Part shown: piece by piece, positions 34,761 through 45,479 of the stretch
Numbering within the stretch: position 1 is the first letter of the stretch
Layout of the letters: every line of letters starts with the position of its first letter
Origin: Lasiodiplodia sp. COLG20
Taxonomy: Eukaryota; Ascomycota; Dothideomycetes; Botryosphaeriales; Botryosphaeriaceae
Reading direction: 5' to 3'
Assembly: GCA_009801085.1 (NCBI GenBank)
Contig: VNWV01000005.1
Span: forward strand, 1,798,001 to 1,862,000
DNA: 64,000 nt
Notes under the pieces: generated by a model
What the model was told of the DNA's origin: nothing
Database searches by the model: none
The model's input: the letters and a program-made list of their open reading frames with translations, nothing else
Made by a program: the position numbers and the translations under genes

Positions 34761-37034
34761 CTACTTTTCCTGAAGTCCGTACGGTTTTCCCGTTTCCAAA
34801 AGCGTGTACTTGGTACCCGCATCATGAGATTCCATCTCGATTCCGCTCAGCAACATTGCCTTAGCACCACCATTTTGATTTCCTTGAGTTTGCCTGACGA
34901 AATATTTCACATGCTTTCCTTTCTCGGTCACAAAGCCAGCTCCTTCATCATCGGTGACTGATGCCATCCTGCCTGATGCATTCGCAGCCACGAGCATCCC
35001 ACCCAAGGTGAGCCAGAGCCCTTTTGCCTGCCTTTCAACAATGAGAAGCCATACATCAAAAAGCTGGACTAAGATGTTGACGCCAAGCACTACAGCAATT
35101 GCCCACTGCCACGTCAACCTAGGTCCTGAACCGTAGATTTCCCAACGGATGGGACCTTGCGCTGTTGTCATGCCATCAATCTCTTCGAAGTTCCAGGAGA
35201 ATGTTGAAAGACAATTGGATAGGATGGTAGCTACCACCATTGCCAGGCCGTCCATGGAGTTGTGTCCGCGGTCAAGCTGAGCTATGGCTGAAGAAAGGCT
35301 CATGACGATTGAAGTGAAATTGGCCGTTCCGGTGTTGGACGAGAGGCTCTGAAGATTGGGAAATATCGCATTAAACCAGCCGGCGAGTTCGTCGGCAATT
35401 CCAGCATCTGCGGGGCTTTCCGGTAGTCGTTTTACTTCTGAGTAAGGCAGTGAACTGGGATCAGCGATGTCCCAGCCCGGTTGCTCGTAATCGAATTGTT
35501 CATCGACGATCCATTGACTTATCGCTGTTTTCGGTTAGCTGCGACATATATATACGAGCTGTTGCTCCTCTCTTTTTTTCCTTACCGAAAAGAATCTGTT
35601 TCACAGATGCCGTGCACGTAGCTCCTTGAAAGACATTATCTGACTGAGCTGTTGGGCCAATATTCAACACGATCGTGCCATTCGTATCAGATGACGCTTT
35701 CCACTCTCCGACTGCATGATCTGGAGATTCCGTACATTCTGTATCAAGGAGAAGTCCGGTCAGCTTCAGCAACGCCGACCATCCTACCGCTCTACGAGCC
35801 CATGGATTTCCGGATTTTCTTTGCTCATCCCACATTTCGGCTATTGCTTTTCCGTTGATTGACACAGATTGAACGGATGAAATGGGTGTGTTCGTTACAT
35901 TGAGCACACTGTGGATCAGCCCGTCGTTATTGCCTACTTCGTACCAACCTGGAGTCTTCGCTGCAATTTCGTATAAGTTTTCAAGAGATTCAATGCTGGA
36001 AATGGCTGCAAACATGTGGGCCTAGAGCGAGTGAGTAAACTTTGTCGTATGGTCAGAATTAAAGCTCTACCCACCAGCTCCCAGGAGATTTCACCTCCCT
36101 CTGGAATCATATTCCAGGAGCGATCCCATACAGACATTCTACTAACATCGGCGACGCGCATAGTCTTGTTGTGGAAAAAGAAACGGTCGTCGCTTGGGTC
36201 GGGGGTGATGAATCTGGTGTCAGGCCACCATCTTCGCTTCGGCATGCCAACAGTATTCATCCCGGCGCCTTGTAGTAGGAGACATACGCCTGTGATCAAA
36301 CCTAAAATAAGGCGAGTGACATTCCGGGCGGTTTGCCCCTTTCGTTTGTGCCTGGTGTGGAAACTGGAGACAGCAATCCAGGGCTTAATAAGCTCCTCTT
36401 TCATGTCAAAATCCAGGACAGTAGCTCCGTTCCCTTTCTCAGTAACCATCCATCTTGTGACTAATGTGTCGGATATATGAGCCAGTGAGTCTCTGACCAT
36501 GTAGGCCAGAATGGTATTGAGGATACCGAAGGCGGCAAGTTGGGCATCTTGGTTGAGTTGAAACGTGTGCCAAAGGGTGCGGTTCGTTATGCTGAAACTC
36601 ATTCCAGCGGCACCGAACAAGATTGCGCTTTGTTACATCCATGTCAACTTATGCAACTATTTAGAACAAGTGACCACATACCTCAAGAGAATGCCCATGG
36701 TAAGCATCCTTTTGGACAGGTTCCAGAGTGTGTTTCCCCAGCTGTCCCTCACCTCGTAAGGCTTTTCATCCAGTGACCGTCGTATTGATCCCCAGATGGA
36801 TTTGATCGGGTCTGAAAATTTCCTTCTTGTGCCGTATCCCTTGTGCTTGGCCATCTTATCATCCCCTTTTCCGGGCTGCTCTCCTGAAGACTGGTTGGAC
36901 ACCTTCAGCCTTGTCTCATTTTGCGCTTCTGTTCGTGTGGGGCTAATTGGCGGCTCATCCCCTCCGCTAGACCCATCATCGCGTCCCGTCGAACTCAAGC
37001 TGATCGGTAACTGTTGGTATCTAGTTGAAGTCAT
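34761..37034 (-). CDS. Multi-pass membrane protein of unknown function
   Basis: Exons 37034-36682, 36627-36075, 36021-35586 and 35524-34761 give an exact 701-aa frame. I do not recognise the family. A polar N-terminal tail of about 100 residues (Ser/Pro-rich, then basic) leads to helices near ILFGAAGMSFSI, LAAFGILNTILAYMV and LILGLITGVCLLLQGAG. A large, probably extracellular region follows with several sequons (NVTNTPISS, NGTIVLNIG), and then a C-terminal helix pair around WQWAIAVVLGVNILVQLFDVWLL. The final 90 residues are cytosolic. The overall plan resembles the DUF3176 protein at 25.2 kb (N-terminal helices, glycosylated middle, single helix near the end), but no shared motif was found by eye. 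Introns are 53-61 nt with good acceptors; the last one uses AAACAG|CG to keep frame. Confidence 0.8.
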
Positions 37035-37444
37035 GTTTTCCGAAAGGCTGCGGGGTAGTAGAGAGAAAGAGGACCTGTCCTTGCTTATACTAAGGGAATA
37101 TAAGCGAAGCTGAGCGCTTTGTACAACTGTGGCTGACGGCTAACGCGTATCTATCTCTCTACGTATCGAATCCTTCTCGGTTGATAAGGAGAGCCGAATC
37201 ATAGCCTTCTTGGGGTTTGAAGGAAGCAGCAGTCACATCCATTGCCGATTAAAGAGTATGGTATGACTGTTGATCTCTCAACCATTTGCCCCCACGAGTT
37301 GCAATTGCAAGTCAGACATGACGCATTGCTTTTCTTGAAAATTCAACTTAGTCATATATTGCAGCGGAAGACAGTGGTGCTAAGACAGATCTCATTGAAC
37401 TATGAAACTTACCTACTCCGAGCAGTACACTTCCCGCACATAAT
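37035..37444. other. Intergenic, promoter of the membrane protein gene
   Basis: Upstream of 37034 and downstream of the hydrolase stop. No gene; small ORFs only. Confidence 0.45.
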
Positions 37445-38428
37445 TTAGAGAACCTTCTGAACTTCCTCGTCACTCACTTCCTTCCCAAACAACCACCCAA
37501 AAGCACGAATCCCATTTACAACTTCCTCTTTCGCGGCCGGCAAGTTCGTTCCAGCAAAAATGACAGGCCCATGCGGAATCCCAGGAAAAACATCAATCCT
37601 CGTCTCCACCCCCACCTCCCTCAACATCTTCTCATAAACCAACCCATCATCCCTAGCCGGATCCATCCCACACACCATGATATAATGCGGCGGCAACTTC
37701 TTCTTCCCAAAGCTCTCCGAATTCACCGGCGAAAACAAATCCGACCGCACATCCGGCGCATACAACACATCCAGATACGCCATCGCCTCTGCATTGATCA
37801 CCGGCGCGTCGCGATTCTGCTCCCGCGCAAAATGCAGATGCTTCCACCGCGCCGGCACGATCGCCGGGTCCAAGAACCCCGGCATCTGCATCCACACCCC
37901 CGTCACGGCCGGCAGCGCTTCGTCTTCTTCGTCTAACAGCTTCTGCGCCACCACCCCCGCCAGCGACGCCCCCGACGACACGCCTGCCAGCACGAAGCCT
38001 GCGGCCTGCGGGTCCGCACCAATGTCGCGTGCGTGCGCAGCCAGCCACCGCGCCGCGTCGAGTGCGTCGAGCGCCGCGAAGGGAAAGGGGTGCGCGGGCG
38101 CCAGACGGTGCGAGACGGTGGCGACGGTGGCGCCGAAGAGGCGCGCGAGGGTGCGGGCGGTGGGGCTGAATTGCTCGTGGTCGCCGGCGCAGAAACCGCC
38201 GCCGTGGATGAAGACGACGAGGGGGCCGGGGCTGGGGGTGGTGGTGGAGGACGAAGGAGGATCAGGAGGAGGCTGGTGCACGCGAGCCGGGTTGAGGTGG
38301 CCGTCGCGCATGGGGATGAGGATCGTGTGCTCGGTCGGGGTGTCCGGGGTTGGGGTCCAGTTGGCTTTTTTGGTGGCGGTTTTGGCGATGAACATGTCGA
38401 TTAGGGCTTTGCCGCTGGGGAGGTTCAT
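37445..38428 (-). CDS. Alpha/beta hydrolase of the hormone-sensitive-lipase family
   Basis: Carboxylesterase/lipase-type enzyme, 327 aa, single exon. The oxyanion-hole motif HGGG is in VVFIHGGGFCAGDHE. The nucleophile elbow GVSSG is in LAGVSSGASLAG, the acid is probably in CGMDPARDDG and the base His in GIPHGPVIF. This is the HSL (group IV) order and normal length. No signal peptide, so intracellular. Substrate unknown; fungal homologues act on short-chain esters or on secondary-metabolite esters. The coding strand is C-rich at the 5' part and G-rich in the 3' part (change near 38060). No partner gene is adjacent. Confidence 0.92.
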   Translation of the reverse strand: MNLPSGKALIDMFIAKTATKKANWTPTPDTPTEHTILIPMRDGHLNPARVHQPPPDPPSSSTTTPSPGPLVVFIHGGGFCAGDHEQFSPTARTLARLFGATVATVSHRLAPAHPFPFAALDALDAARWLAAHARDIGADPQAAGFVLAGVSSGASLAGVVAQKLLDEEDEALPAVTGVWMQMPGFLDPAIVPARWKHLHFAREQNRDAPVINAEAMAYLDVLYAPDVRSDLFSPVNSESFGKKKLPPHYIMVCGMDPARDDGLVYEKMLREVGVETRIDVFPGIPHGPVIFAGTNLPAAKEEVVNGIRAFGWLFGKEVSDEEVQKVL

Positions 38429-39130
38429 GGCTTTGAGGATCTTTTGGCTTTTGTGTTAATCTTTTTTGGGAGACTTGAGAGAGGATGGTGGGGTTTTTCC
38501 TAACTTCAACCAGCTGTGGACTGATGTCGCGTTAGCAATTAGGTACTCCAAAGTGCTTTACGATGCTGTCTGAAGCATACTCAATTTCGCCCAAAGCGGC
38601 CACGGATTCTGGCGTGTTGTACTCCATCTTGGAGACTGTTACAAGCAGTTGTCTTTGGAGAGTAGTCGTGCACTTTGAGGCTTAATTCTATAGGTGGTAA
38701 GCTAAGTTATAAGCTTCGACACCATTGCTTTTCATTCGGTGACTCACGACACCTCGGGTACGTCTCTCGACATGTGAGTCATGTGGACTGAAGCATTATC
38801 ATGCGAGACCCAATTAATTGATCCTGAAGGATCAAAAGTTGATTAATGGCCGGTAGAAGGCTTGCAGCAATGAATGCACCTGGCCTTTTGAAGGAGGATA
38901 CCGATCAACAATTCATAGAGTTGAATGAAACAGCGCAGGATGCCCAGCTACAAAACTCGCGCTGAGAGCCTCGACACTACAGCAACCGGAGGTGCAACAT
39001 ACGCTGATGGAGAATCAAGAATGTGTAGTTTAAAAGAAGAGAGCCCCCTAACGGAGAAAAATAGACAAGAAGAGGTGTGATTGGTGCAATTGAATCATAA
39101 ATATCAACCCCACAAATTACCAAACCTGGC

Positions 39131-39341
39131 CATCGCCGGCCAAACCCAACAATCGTCGGCCAAACCCGACTTCTTCACCAAAATCTACCATTCTCTTAAC
39201 CGCAGCAGAACTTCAACCAAATTAAATTTTAAGTGCTTTCTTACTACAATTGTAATAGCTAAGCTTATAGATATCTAATAATGCTTTGTAAAAGAGAAAT
39301 TTAACCTGCACGGTCTAAGAGTTGGGTTTGGCCGGTGATAG
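39131..39341. mobile_element. MITE-like element with about 20-bp inverted repeats
   Basis: The word catcgccggccaaacccaac at 39131-39150 recurs directly at 39151-39170 with three changes, and in inverted orientation at 39321-39341 (one or two changes). The 150 bp between are AT-rich. Arrangement and size fit a non-autonomous terminal-inverted-repeat element or its remnant. No target-site duplication was confirmed. Confidence 0.45.
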
Positions 39342-40290
39342 TTAATTCACCCATTCTCCCATTCTTAAAATAACTTCAAAAGTCTTCTAATAATGGGCAG
39401 AGAGTTCTGAGCATGTTTCCTGTATTCTTTGTCCTGCGTCATATCCATCAACGCAAAGCGCAGTATACTTTGTTGAAATAAATAGAACGTAAGGGGTCAC
39501 AGAATATCGCGACTATCATATGTTTCGTTGTTCTTAGCAGCGCTCAGACATGACTTATGGTGGGGAAACAGCGCGACTATTACCGTATATGGTAAGCTCG
39601 GCGGTCGGCGCTACAGCAAACGCCCGATAATCCGACCGTAAAAGGTAAGGGTTACAAGGCAAGCCTCCGCCATGACATCGTGCATCGAATGAATAATCTT
39701 GAACGTCAAGAGCCCTCAAATTGACTGTCAGCGTAGAGCAATTGAAGGCAAAGACTGAGAACCTAGAACGGACCACCTGATATCTCTTCAATCCAGAGTC
39801 CTTTCATATTAGGCCCTCTATTTTCCAGAAGATATTGATCGCGACCCGTTGGTCTCCGGCGCCACTGCCGAGCTACAAAATACGAATAGGTGCTGATTTT
39901 TTCCTGTGATGGGAATAGGTCGATTGCACCGCCTACATGCGCTACTATCTTAAGTTACATGACATCATGACGCGGCGAAATTACCGAAAGCCCTACGGTA
40001 GGGCATGCAGCCCTGTTTCATCCCCTTAAGTCGGTGAACGCGGAGGCCTACGATCTGTGCTTACAACGCTTCTGTCTTCCATTCGTCGATTGCACGATTG
40101 TCGCACTGCCACACGGCGACCATGAGCGGAGAAATGCACACTTATACTGCTACGTCCGCTACTCAAGCAGCTGACGCTCGAGCCGCTGCCACTTCATAGC
40201 CCTCGTATCGCTACTGCTGTGACTTGGTTACCCCATCGCGCATGCATCAGTTAGGGGCTTCGCGCCTGATGCCAAGTCAACGCCACCACG

Positions 40291-40299
40291 ATATATAAG
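40291..40299 (+). promoter_or_regulatory. TATA box of the small secreted protein gene
   Basis: The sequence atatataag lies 122 bp upstream of the ATG at 40421 and is a good TATA element. It is followed by a CT/CA-rich leader. Confidence 0.6.
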
Positions 40300-40336
40300 T
40301 ACCACCACATACATTCGAATTCAACTCAGCATCCAG

Positions 40337-40370
<34 letters not shown>
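40337..40370 (+). repeat. (CAAT)n microsatellite in the 5' leader
   Basis: About 8.5 perfect copies of CAAT between the TATA box and the start codon of the small secreted protein gene. It is probably transcribed as part of the 5' UTR and prone to length variation. Confidence 0.9.
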
Positions 40371-40420
40371 CATCCATCAAGCCACTACACTCGCTTCATA
40401 CCAACCCACCTTCCATCAAA

Positions 40421-40922
40421 ATGCAGCCCACTTTCGTCCTCGCTCTCGCCGGCCTAGCCGCCGCCGGCCCCATCCTCAACACCGTCACCGCGGACCCCAA
40501 CTCGGTCGCCATCGAGAACCTCTCGGTGCGCAAGAACAACGGCATCCAGGCCGCGTCGTTCGACATCAAGCCCGCCGGCGCCAAGTGCTCGCAGACCGAC
40601 CCGGCCTCCCTCACCTACCCCCGCATGACCGAGTGCGAGGGCAGCGCCTACAACTACTACTTCCAGATCCAGGAGGGCGCTGAGTCTGGCAAGTGGGACC
40701 TGACCATCACTCGCGAGGTCGGCATGAAGTAAGTCGAGAGATTGAGATTCTGAGGATGAGGAAGTTCAGATTGCTAACGAGGGTCTTTCCAGCTCCGTCG
40801 TCAACGGTACCGTTTCTGTCCCGACTTACTGCCACGCCGGCGGCAACGGCCAGAACGACTTCGTCTGCTCGCAGGTCGGCAACGCGACGACCGTCCTTAA
40901 CCAGCGCTTCGGCACCTTCTAA
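40421..40922 (+). CDS. Small secreted protein with four cysteines
   Basis: Exons 40421-40728 and 40793-40922 give 145 aa. The signal peptide is MQPTFVLALAGLAAAG or slightly longer. The mature part has four Cys (AKCSQ, TECEG, TYCHA, FVCSQ), enough for two disulfides, and sequons NGT and NAT. The intron (AA|GTAAGT to TTTCCAG|C, with gctaac branch) splits an Asn codon. No domain recognised. Size, secretion, even cysteine number and isolation in a gene-poor, repeat-bearing region fit a candidate effector or a conserved hyphal surface protein; the sequence alone does not decide. A strong TATA box and a long pyrimidine/CA leader suggest high expression. C-ending codons dominate the first exon, which also suggests a well-expressed gene. 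Confidence 0.85.
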
Positions 40923-42091
40923 AAACATTTAATGTCATTATTGCCGTACGACCTTTGTAAATTGATGGGGTGGTGTTTCAGACTGTTCGATGTATATATA
41001 CGACCCAATTTTCTAAATCAAAAACGATTAATCTTCAAACAACCTTGCAATAACCGCGTACGACTTTCGTCATACACAATTTCAAGCTGTGAATATCCTA
41101 AAGTCGAGAAAGAAAGCCTTCTATCAGAAGAAGCATGGAGAGTCGATGGGAATTTTGATCGATGGAGGAGGGAGCTTCGTTAAGCGTGTCGTTACACAAC
41201 ACAGGGCGTTCGATTCCTGGCGAGTAATCGAGCGAAGTTAAGCTCCGCCCTTATATACTTGCTGGAACAGGAGATCATGGGCATGGATCATGACAAAACA
41301 AACCGGTTTATGGCCGAATGGCGCGATGAAGAATCAATCCAGCCAGACGATAGCACGAACTGGGAGGCTTTCCAATACTGGCGGAAGATGACCACAGCAA
41401 AAAGTATTCGTTTTGATCGGTCATGACTTTATGTGTGGGGAGAGTAATCTAGGGTTTATAGTATAGTGACGCGTACGGTGAGAGATGGCCCGGATCCCAC
41501 ATGCTCCACCTCCGCGGAACCCCCAAGCCTCCCATGCGGCTAGATTTCAAAGCAATTGTAAAGAAACATCAGACGAGAGAATCTACATGGGGCAATTGCA
41601 GGGGCAATGCAGCCGGCGGCTAGCGTGAATTTATTCTTCGCCCATGGCTATCAAACCCTCTTCACTTTCACTTCATCAGCAACTGCATACAAACTGTGGA
41701 GGATGAAGCGTTTAGGTCACGCAGGCTCGGCTTCCCAACAACTCGCAGGCCCCATTCCTTTCGGCGGTCAATGTCAGACGCAGCTGACTCTGTGATTGCC
41801 GAATGCCTCTATAGACGTTTGAATGGGCTCCTCAGGACTTCGATACCACGCGGAATTAAAATAATCTTTTCGAAATCTGCGTCACCGATGCTTGCTTCAC
41901 TACTGGCTTTACTTGACTATTTAGTTGCGCACTCCAATAAGTGGTTCGAGATTCTAATACAAAGTGTCCGTTCGGCTTGACGGGATAGTGAGGGAAGCAA
42001 CACCCGCAGCGTTGCACCTTCCTACGCACCGTCGCAGCTGATGTTGACTTCGATGTTCCTGACTCTTTGGCTTTGGTCTATCGTCAGAAGA
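40923..42091. other. Gene-poor region with decayed duplicate
   Basis: No intact gene. From about 41826 it contains one arm of an inverted duplication described separately. A GTTCGATTCC word near 41209 recalls a tRNA B box, but no tRNA fold supports it. Confidence 0.45.
41826..41905 (-). pseudogene. Decayed fragment, inverted copy of the segment at 42184-42262
   Basis: Read on the minus strand this encodes SEASIGDADFEKIILIPRG, matching SEASIDDPDFGKTVLVPRG on the plus strand at 42184-42262. Nearly all nucleotide differences between the two copies are transitions. No start codon, splice sites or longer frame accompany it, so it is a gene relic. Confidence 0.5.
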
Positions 42092-42280
42092 ATGCCGACC
42101 AGATCAGTTCCCACCAGCGATGCGCCTGATCCTGCACCCGCTACAAAGAAACAGAAGAGAAAATCAACAAAGTCAACGACACGTTCTGAAGCAAGCATTG
42201 ATGATCCCGACTTTGGAAAGACCGTTTTGGTTCCGCGTGGTATCGAAGTCTTAAGAGACCGACCCCACAACAATAGCTAG
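42092..42280 (+). pseudogene. Relic ORF with SEASI...PRGIEVLRD motif
   Basis: A 62-codon frame from an ATG: a basic, Lys/Ser/Thr-rich stretch (ATKKQKRKSTKSTTR) followed by SEASIDDPDFGKTVLVPRG and IEVLRDRP, then a stop. The same peptide is encoded in inverted orientation 300 bp away, so the coding sense is probably real, but the frame ends soon after and no good donor continues it. The words after the basic stretch look like the start of a larger fungal protein of unknown function. I treat it as a broken copy rather than a working gene. The ORF 42372-42659 downstream may be another broken piece: cgctacaaa plus purine-rich sequence at 42138 recurs at 42588. Confidence 0.4.
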
Positions 42281-42371
42281 CAACTTTCTAGATACCTACT
42301 TCAGTGTAGTTCATAAGCTCCTGAAGTTAGAGAAGAAATCTTTCTATTACAAAAGGTATGGTAGAGAGGAG

Positions 42372-42659
42372 ATGGAGACCTTCCGTGATGGAGGACCTAC
42401 GTTCGAGCAACTGGTTGCAAGGCAGTACATTACACACGATTCATGGCGACTGGTCAAACGTCGGTGGAGAAATCCGGCCTTGAAGTACTTTCTCGAGCAA
42501 GAGATCCTGGATCAATTTCACAAGAAAACGCAAAAATTCCTTACCGAACTTCAGGCAATAACAGACCACAATCCCGCGCTCGCGCCCGCTACAAAAAGAA
42601 ATCAGAAGATAAGAACAGCAATTTCCTCATTTATGTGGTCAGTTCAACGTCGAATCTAG
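42372..42659 (+). pseudogene. Hypothetical 95-codon ORF, probably part of a broken gene
   Basis: Starts with METFRDGGPTFEQLVARQYI and continues with a basic, helical composition (RLVKRRWRNPALKYF). No family recognised. It lies between two repeat fragments and ends within sequence resembling 42137-42165, which suggests duplication and decay rather than a functioning gene. Confidence 0.3.
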
Positions 42660-42660
42660 A

Positions 42661-43057
42661 GTTCTGGCTCAGCGAGAGATCCGCAGGGTTGAACTAATGA
42701 TGAGAGCCGGTGCATACCATAACAGTGTTCCCCAATCTAAACTCTGAGTTTCCTCGGGATCCGCTTGGATTGCGACAGCCTCCTTCCATGCGGGGGTCTT
42801 GTTGGTCCAGTTGATACGCACCATTTGGAGACTGGGGATCAAGTCCCGCGACGGCAGCCTGCTGGGATTCATGGTGTCACAAACTCGATCCACATGGAGA
42901 TGGGCCTGGATTTATACTTGGACTGGATTCTTACTGACTTTCCATTTGATATGCCTCGGGGCTCATACGGACAACTATAGGGAGTCTGGAAAGGTTACAT
43001 CGGGTTTAGGGGGCAGCAGCAGCTAACCAGAAATCATTCAACTTGCAGCCTGATGTG
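42661..43057. other. Intergenic spacer
   Basis: Between relics and the 3' end of the sugar transporter. Nothing supported. Confidence 0.45.
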
Positions 43058-44659
43058 TTACTTCTTCTCCACAGTCTGGGCAAATTCCGTATGCTCCGCT
43101 CCACGTATCTTTTCTTCTACCACCTCTTGGGTCTCCATACGAGCCAGCCTGGTCGCCTCCGCCCAGCTTATGCTTTTGCCACCTTCATGCTTGATCTGGA
43201 AGAGCCGGTCGACCTGCTCCAGAGACAGATTGGCAGTCTCAACATACCAGCGGTAAATGATCGGAACGAAACAAACGTTGAAGACGGCGTAAATGAGATA
43301 GTACTTCCACCCGATATTCTCAATCGCAGTCGGCGTAACGACAACAACAACATAAACAAACGTCCAGTTCACCGCCGTCGCGATCGACGTCCCGATATTC
43401 CGCATCCGCTGCGACGATATCTCCGCCGGGTACATGTATGGAATAGACAGCATGGACATGCCGTAGAAGACGTAGTACAGGAAGATAAACACGACAGCGA
43501 GGATCGACATGCCTTTGTTCGTGCTCCCCGGCCCGCCGTACCGCAGGCCAACGGCGACGACGGCGAAACACACGCCGCTGGCGCCCACGCCCCACATCAT
43601 CAGCCTGCGCCGGCCGACGCGGTCGATCAGCAGCGCCGCCACCGCGCCCCAGAACATCAGCGACATGGAGTCGACGGCGGAGAGTATCAGCGCCATCCGG
43701 TCGCTCATGCCGAACGACCGCACCAGCACCACTGGCAGGTAGTACGCGATGACGTTGACGCCGCCTAGCTGCTGGAAGAAGGGTGTGCCGGCCCCGAGAA
43801 GGATGCGGCGGAATGTCATTTGCTCGCCAGAACTGAAGATCTCTTTTATCGAAACGGAGTGCTGGACCTCAGACTCGTGGTGGACGGTTGCGACAAGGTA
43901 GTGGATTTCCTCGATGACGCTGGGGTCGTCGGAGGGCGCTGCGGAGAGGCGCGCGAGGATGGCTTGGGCTTCGTCGACGCGGTCGCGCATTACGAGCCAG
44001 CGGGGTGATTCGGGGGCGATGGTGACCATGGCGATGGTGATGAGGGCGAAGAAGCATTGGAAGGCGAGGGGAAAGCGCCAGCTGATTGGGCTGTGCGAGA
44101 TGTATGTGAAGCCGTAGTTCATCCACTGGTAGACTTGGGTCAGCGCGTGTCTCTTTTGTGGGGGGTCGGTTCTGCTCACGTTCGTGATGACGATTCCGAA
44201 GATGTTCGTGACAAGTTGAAGGACGATCAGTTTGCCCCGCTCGTGCGCCTTGGCCGTCTCAGACTGCCAGATGGGGATGGCGATGGTGTTCATGCCGTTG
44301 CCAACGCCAGCGACGATGCGCCCGACGATCATGGGTGCAAGGGAGTAGGACGCAGCTTGTAGGATGCCGCCGATGATGAGGATAATACAGCCAAGGAAGA
44401 TGCAACGTCTTCGGCCGAGTTTGTCGCCAACGAAGATGGAGAGCAGTGTGCCCATGATGCAGCCGATATCGTACGTGGCAACAATTTGCCCCTGGATCGT
44501 GGGGCTGGGGTTGTTGAATGTTTCGAGGAAAGCCTTGTTGCTGAGTAGACCGCCGAAGACTCCTTGGTCGTAGCCAAAGAGTAGGAAGCCAGACCCGCAG
44601 GCCGCGGTGATGCTGTATCTCAAGGCGTTTCCCTGCATGATGTCGAAGAACACTGTCAT
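43058..44659 (-). CDS. MFS sugar transporter
   Basis: Twelve-helix hexose or polyol permease of the plasma membrane. Exons 44659-44180 and 44125-43058, 515 aa. Sugar-porter signatures are present: FLLFGYDQGVFGGLL in helix 1, GDKLGRRRCIFLG after helix 2, VAGVGNGMNTIAIPIWQSE with ERGK, PESPRWLV, QQLGGVNVIAYYLPVVL and DRVGRRRLMMWG. The 54-nt intron (GTGAGC/CTACCAG) is a stop-free multiple of three; splicing gives VITN-WMNYGF, the usual junction. I begin at MTVFFDIMQG because it precedes LQGN-type helix 1. Divergent from a VOC protein and near an Idh/MocA dehydrogenase, so the three could serve sugar or polyol use (inference). C-rich 5' and G-rich 3' third positions are seen on the coding strand. 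Confidence 0.93.
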   Translation of the reverse strand: MTVFFDIMQGNALRYSITAACGSGFLLFGYDQGVFGGLLSNKAFLETFNNPSPTIQGQIVATYDIGCIMGTLLSIFVGDKLGRRRCIFLGCIILIIGGILQAASYSLAPMIVGRIVAGVGNGMNTIAIPIWQSETAKAHERGKLIVLQLVTNIFGIVITNVSRTDPPQKRHALTQVYQWMNYGFTYISHSPISWRFPLAFQCFFALITIAMVTIAPESPRWLVMRDRVDEAQAILARLSAAPSDDPSVIEEIHYLVATVHHESEVQHSVSIKEIFSSGEQMTFRRILLGAGTPFFQQLGGVNVIAYYLPVVLVRSFGMSDRMALILSAVDSMSLMFWGAVAALLIDRVGRRRLMMWGVGASGVCFAVVAVGLRYGGPGSTNKGMSILAVVFIFLYYVFYGMSMLSIPYMYPAEISSQRMRNIGTSIATAVNWTFVYVVVVVTPTAIENIGWKYYLIYAVFNVCFVPIIYRWYVETANLSLEQVDRLFQIKHEGGKSISWAEATRLARMETQEVVEEKIRGAEHTEFAQTVEKK

Positions 44660-45479
44660 CACATTGTCAGTCAGCAAGGCTGTTCAAGTGGATTGGACAC
44701 TGGTTGTACGCGCCGAGTACTGCCCTGGAAAAGTTGCTCAAGATGCAATCAATGAGGAGGATGTTCAGGTAGCACAAAAGCGGGTGAGGTAATCAATCTA
44801 TACTCTGTCATTCTCCTCTATCTACTGCACAACAAGGCAGACAAGGCGTACTCCCCGGTCCGTGCTTTCCTCTTCAGGTAGACAAGTGCGGGGAATCTGG
44901 GGTATGTCAATCTGGGGACGCGGGGGAATGCCATGCTTTCGTAGGTTAGTACCATTGGCGAGTAATATGGCTTGGGTAGTAAAATCACTCAGACGACTAG
45001 TGTCGTAATCTTGTGTGGGGTTGTGTGAGACATTGCGTTCTCGGGGTTACATTCCCGAATTTCTAATAGAATCCAGCACAGGGCCATCAGGAAGTCGTCA
45101 GCAAGTAGGTTTTAGCCGACGCTAAATGATACTGGATTGCTTCCTATTGGCTCTTGTAATGTAAACCTCGTCAACGCTAACGGAAATCCACCTGATTCAC
45201 CGTCATTAATGCATGGATTTTACTCATCGTTCGGACAAGGATCCACTCTGTATGATCCTTGGAGCAGCGTGCACCTCAATTTCAATCTCAGCGCCGTGTC
45301 CTGCCGATGGCCGTGTCTCGCCGAAAGATGGCGAGCAGTGCACGTGACTCTCGCTGGGTCAGTCTGAGGTCACTCATAAATGCCCCTTCGCAGAGGGATG
45401 TAGACGGCTTTTGTATCTTTCAACTTTCCTCGTCCTGAGAAGATACGCAGTCTAAAACGCACTACTACCGTTCATCAAA
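44660..45479. promoter_or_regulatory. Divergent intergenic region, sugar transporter and VOC gene
   Basis: An 820-bp region between two divergent starts. Promoters of both genes must lie here; no defined factor site or extra ORF is recognised. Confidence 0.4.

Larger units (their letters stand above)
38429..40420. other. Gene-poor region with a small inverted-repeat element
   Basis: About 2 kb without a supported gene. It contains the inverted-repeat element described at 39131-39341 and the promoter and 5' UTR of the small secreted protein gene. Parts are AT-rich (39170-39300). No long ORF on either strand. Confidence 0.5.

Noticed and set aside
41195..41235. Possible tRNA B box (cgttcgattcctgg)
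   Set aside because: No matching A box or acceptor stem upstream; a cloverleaf cannot be drawn.
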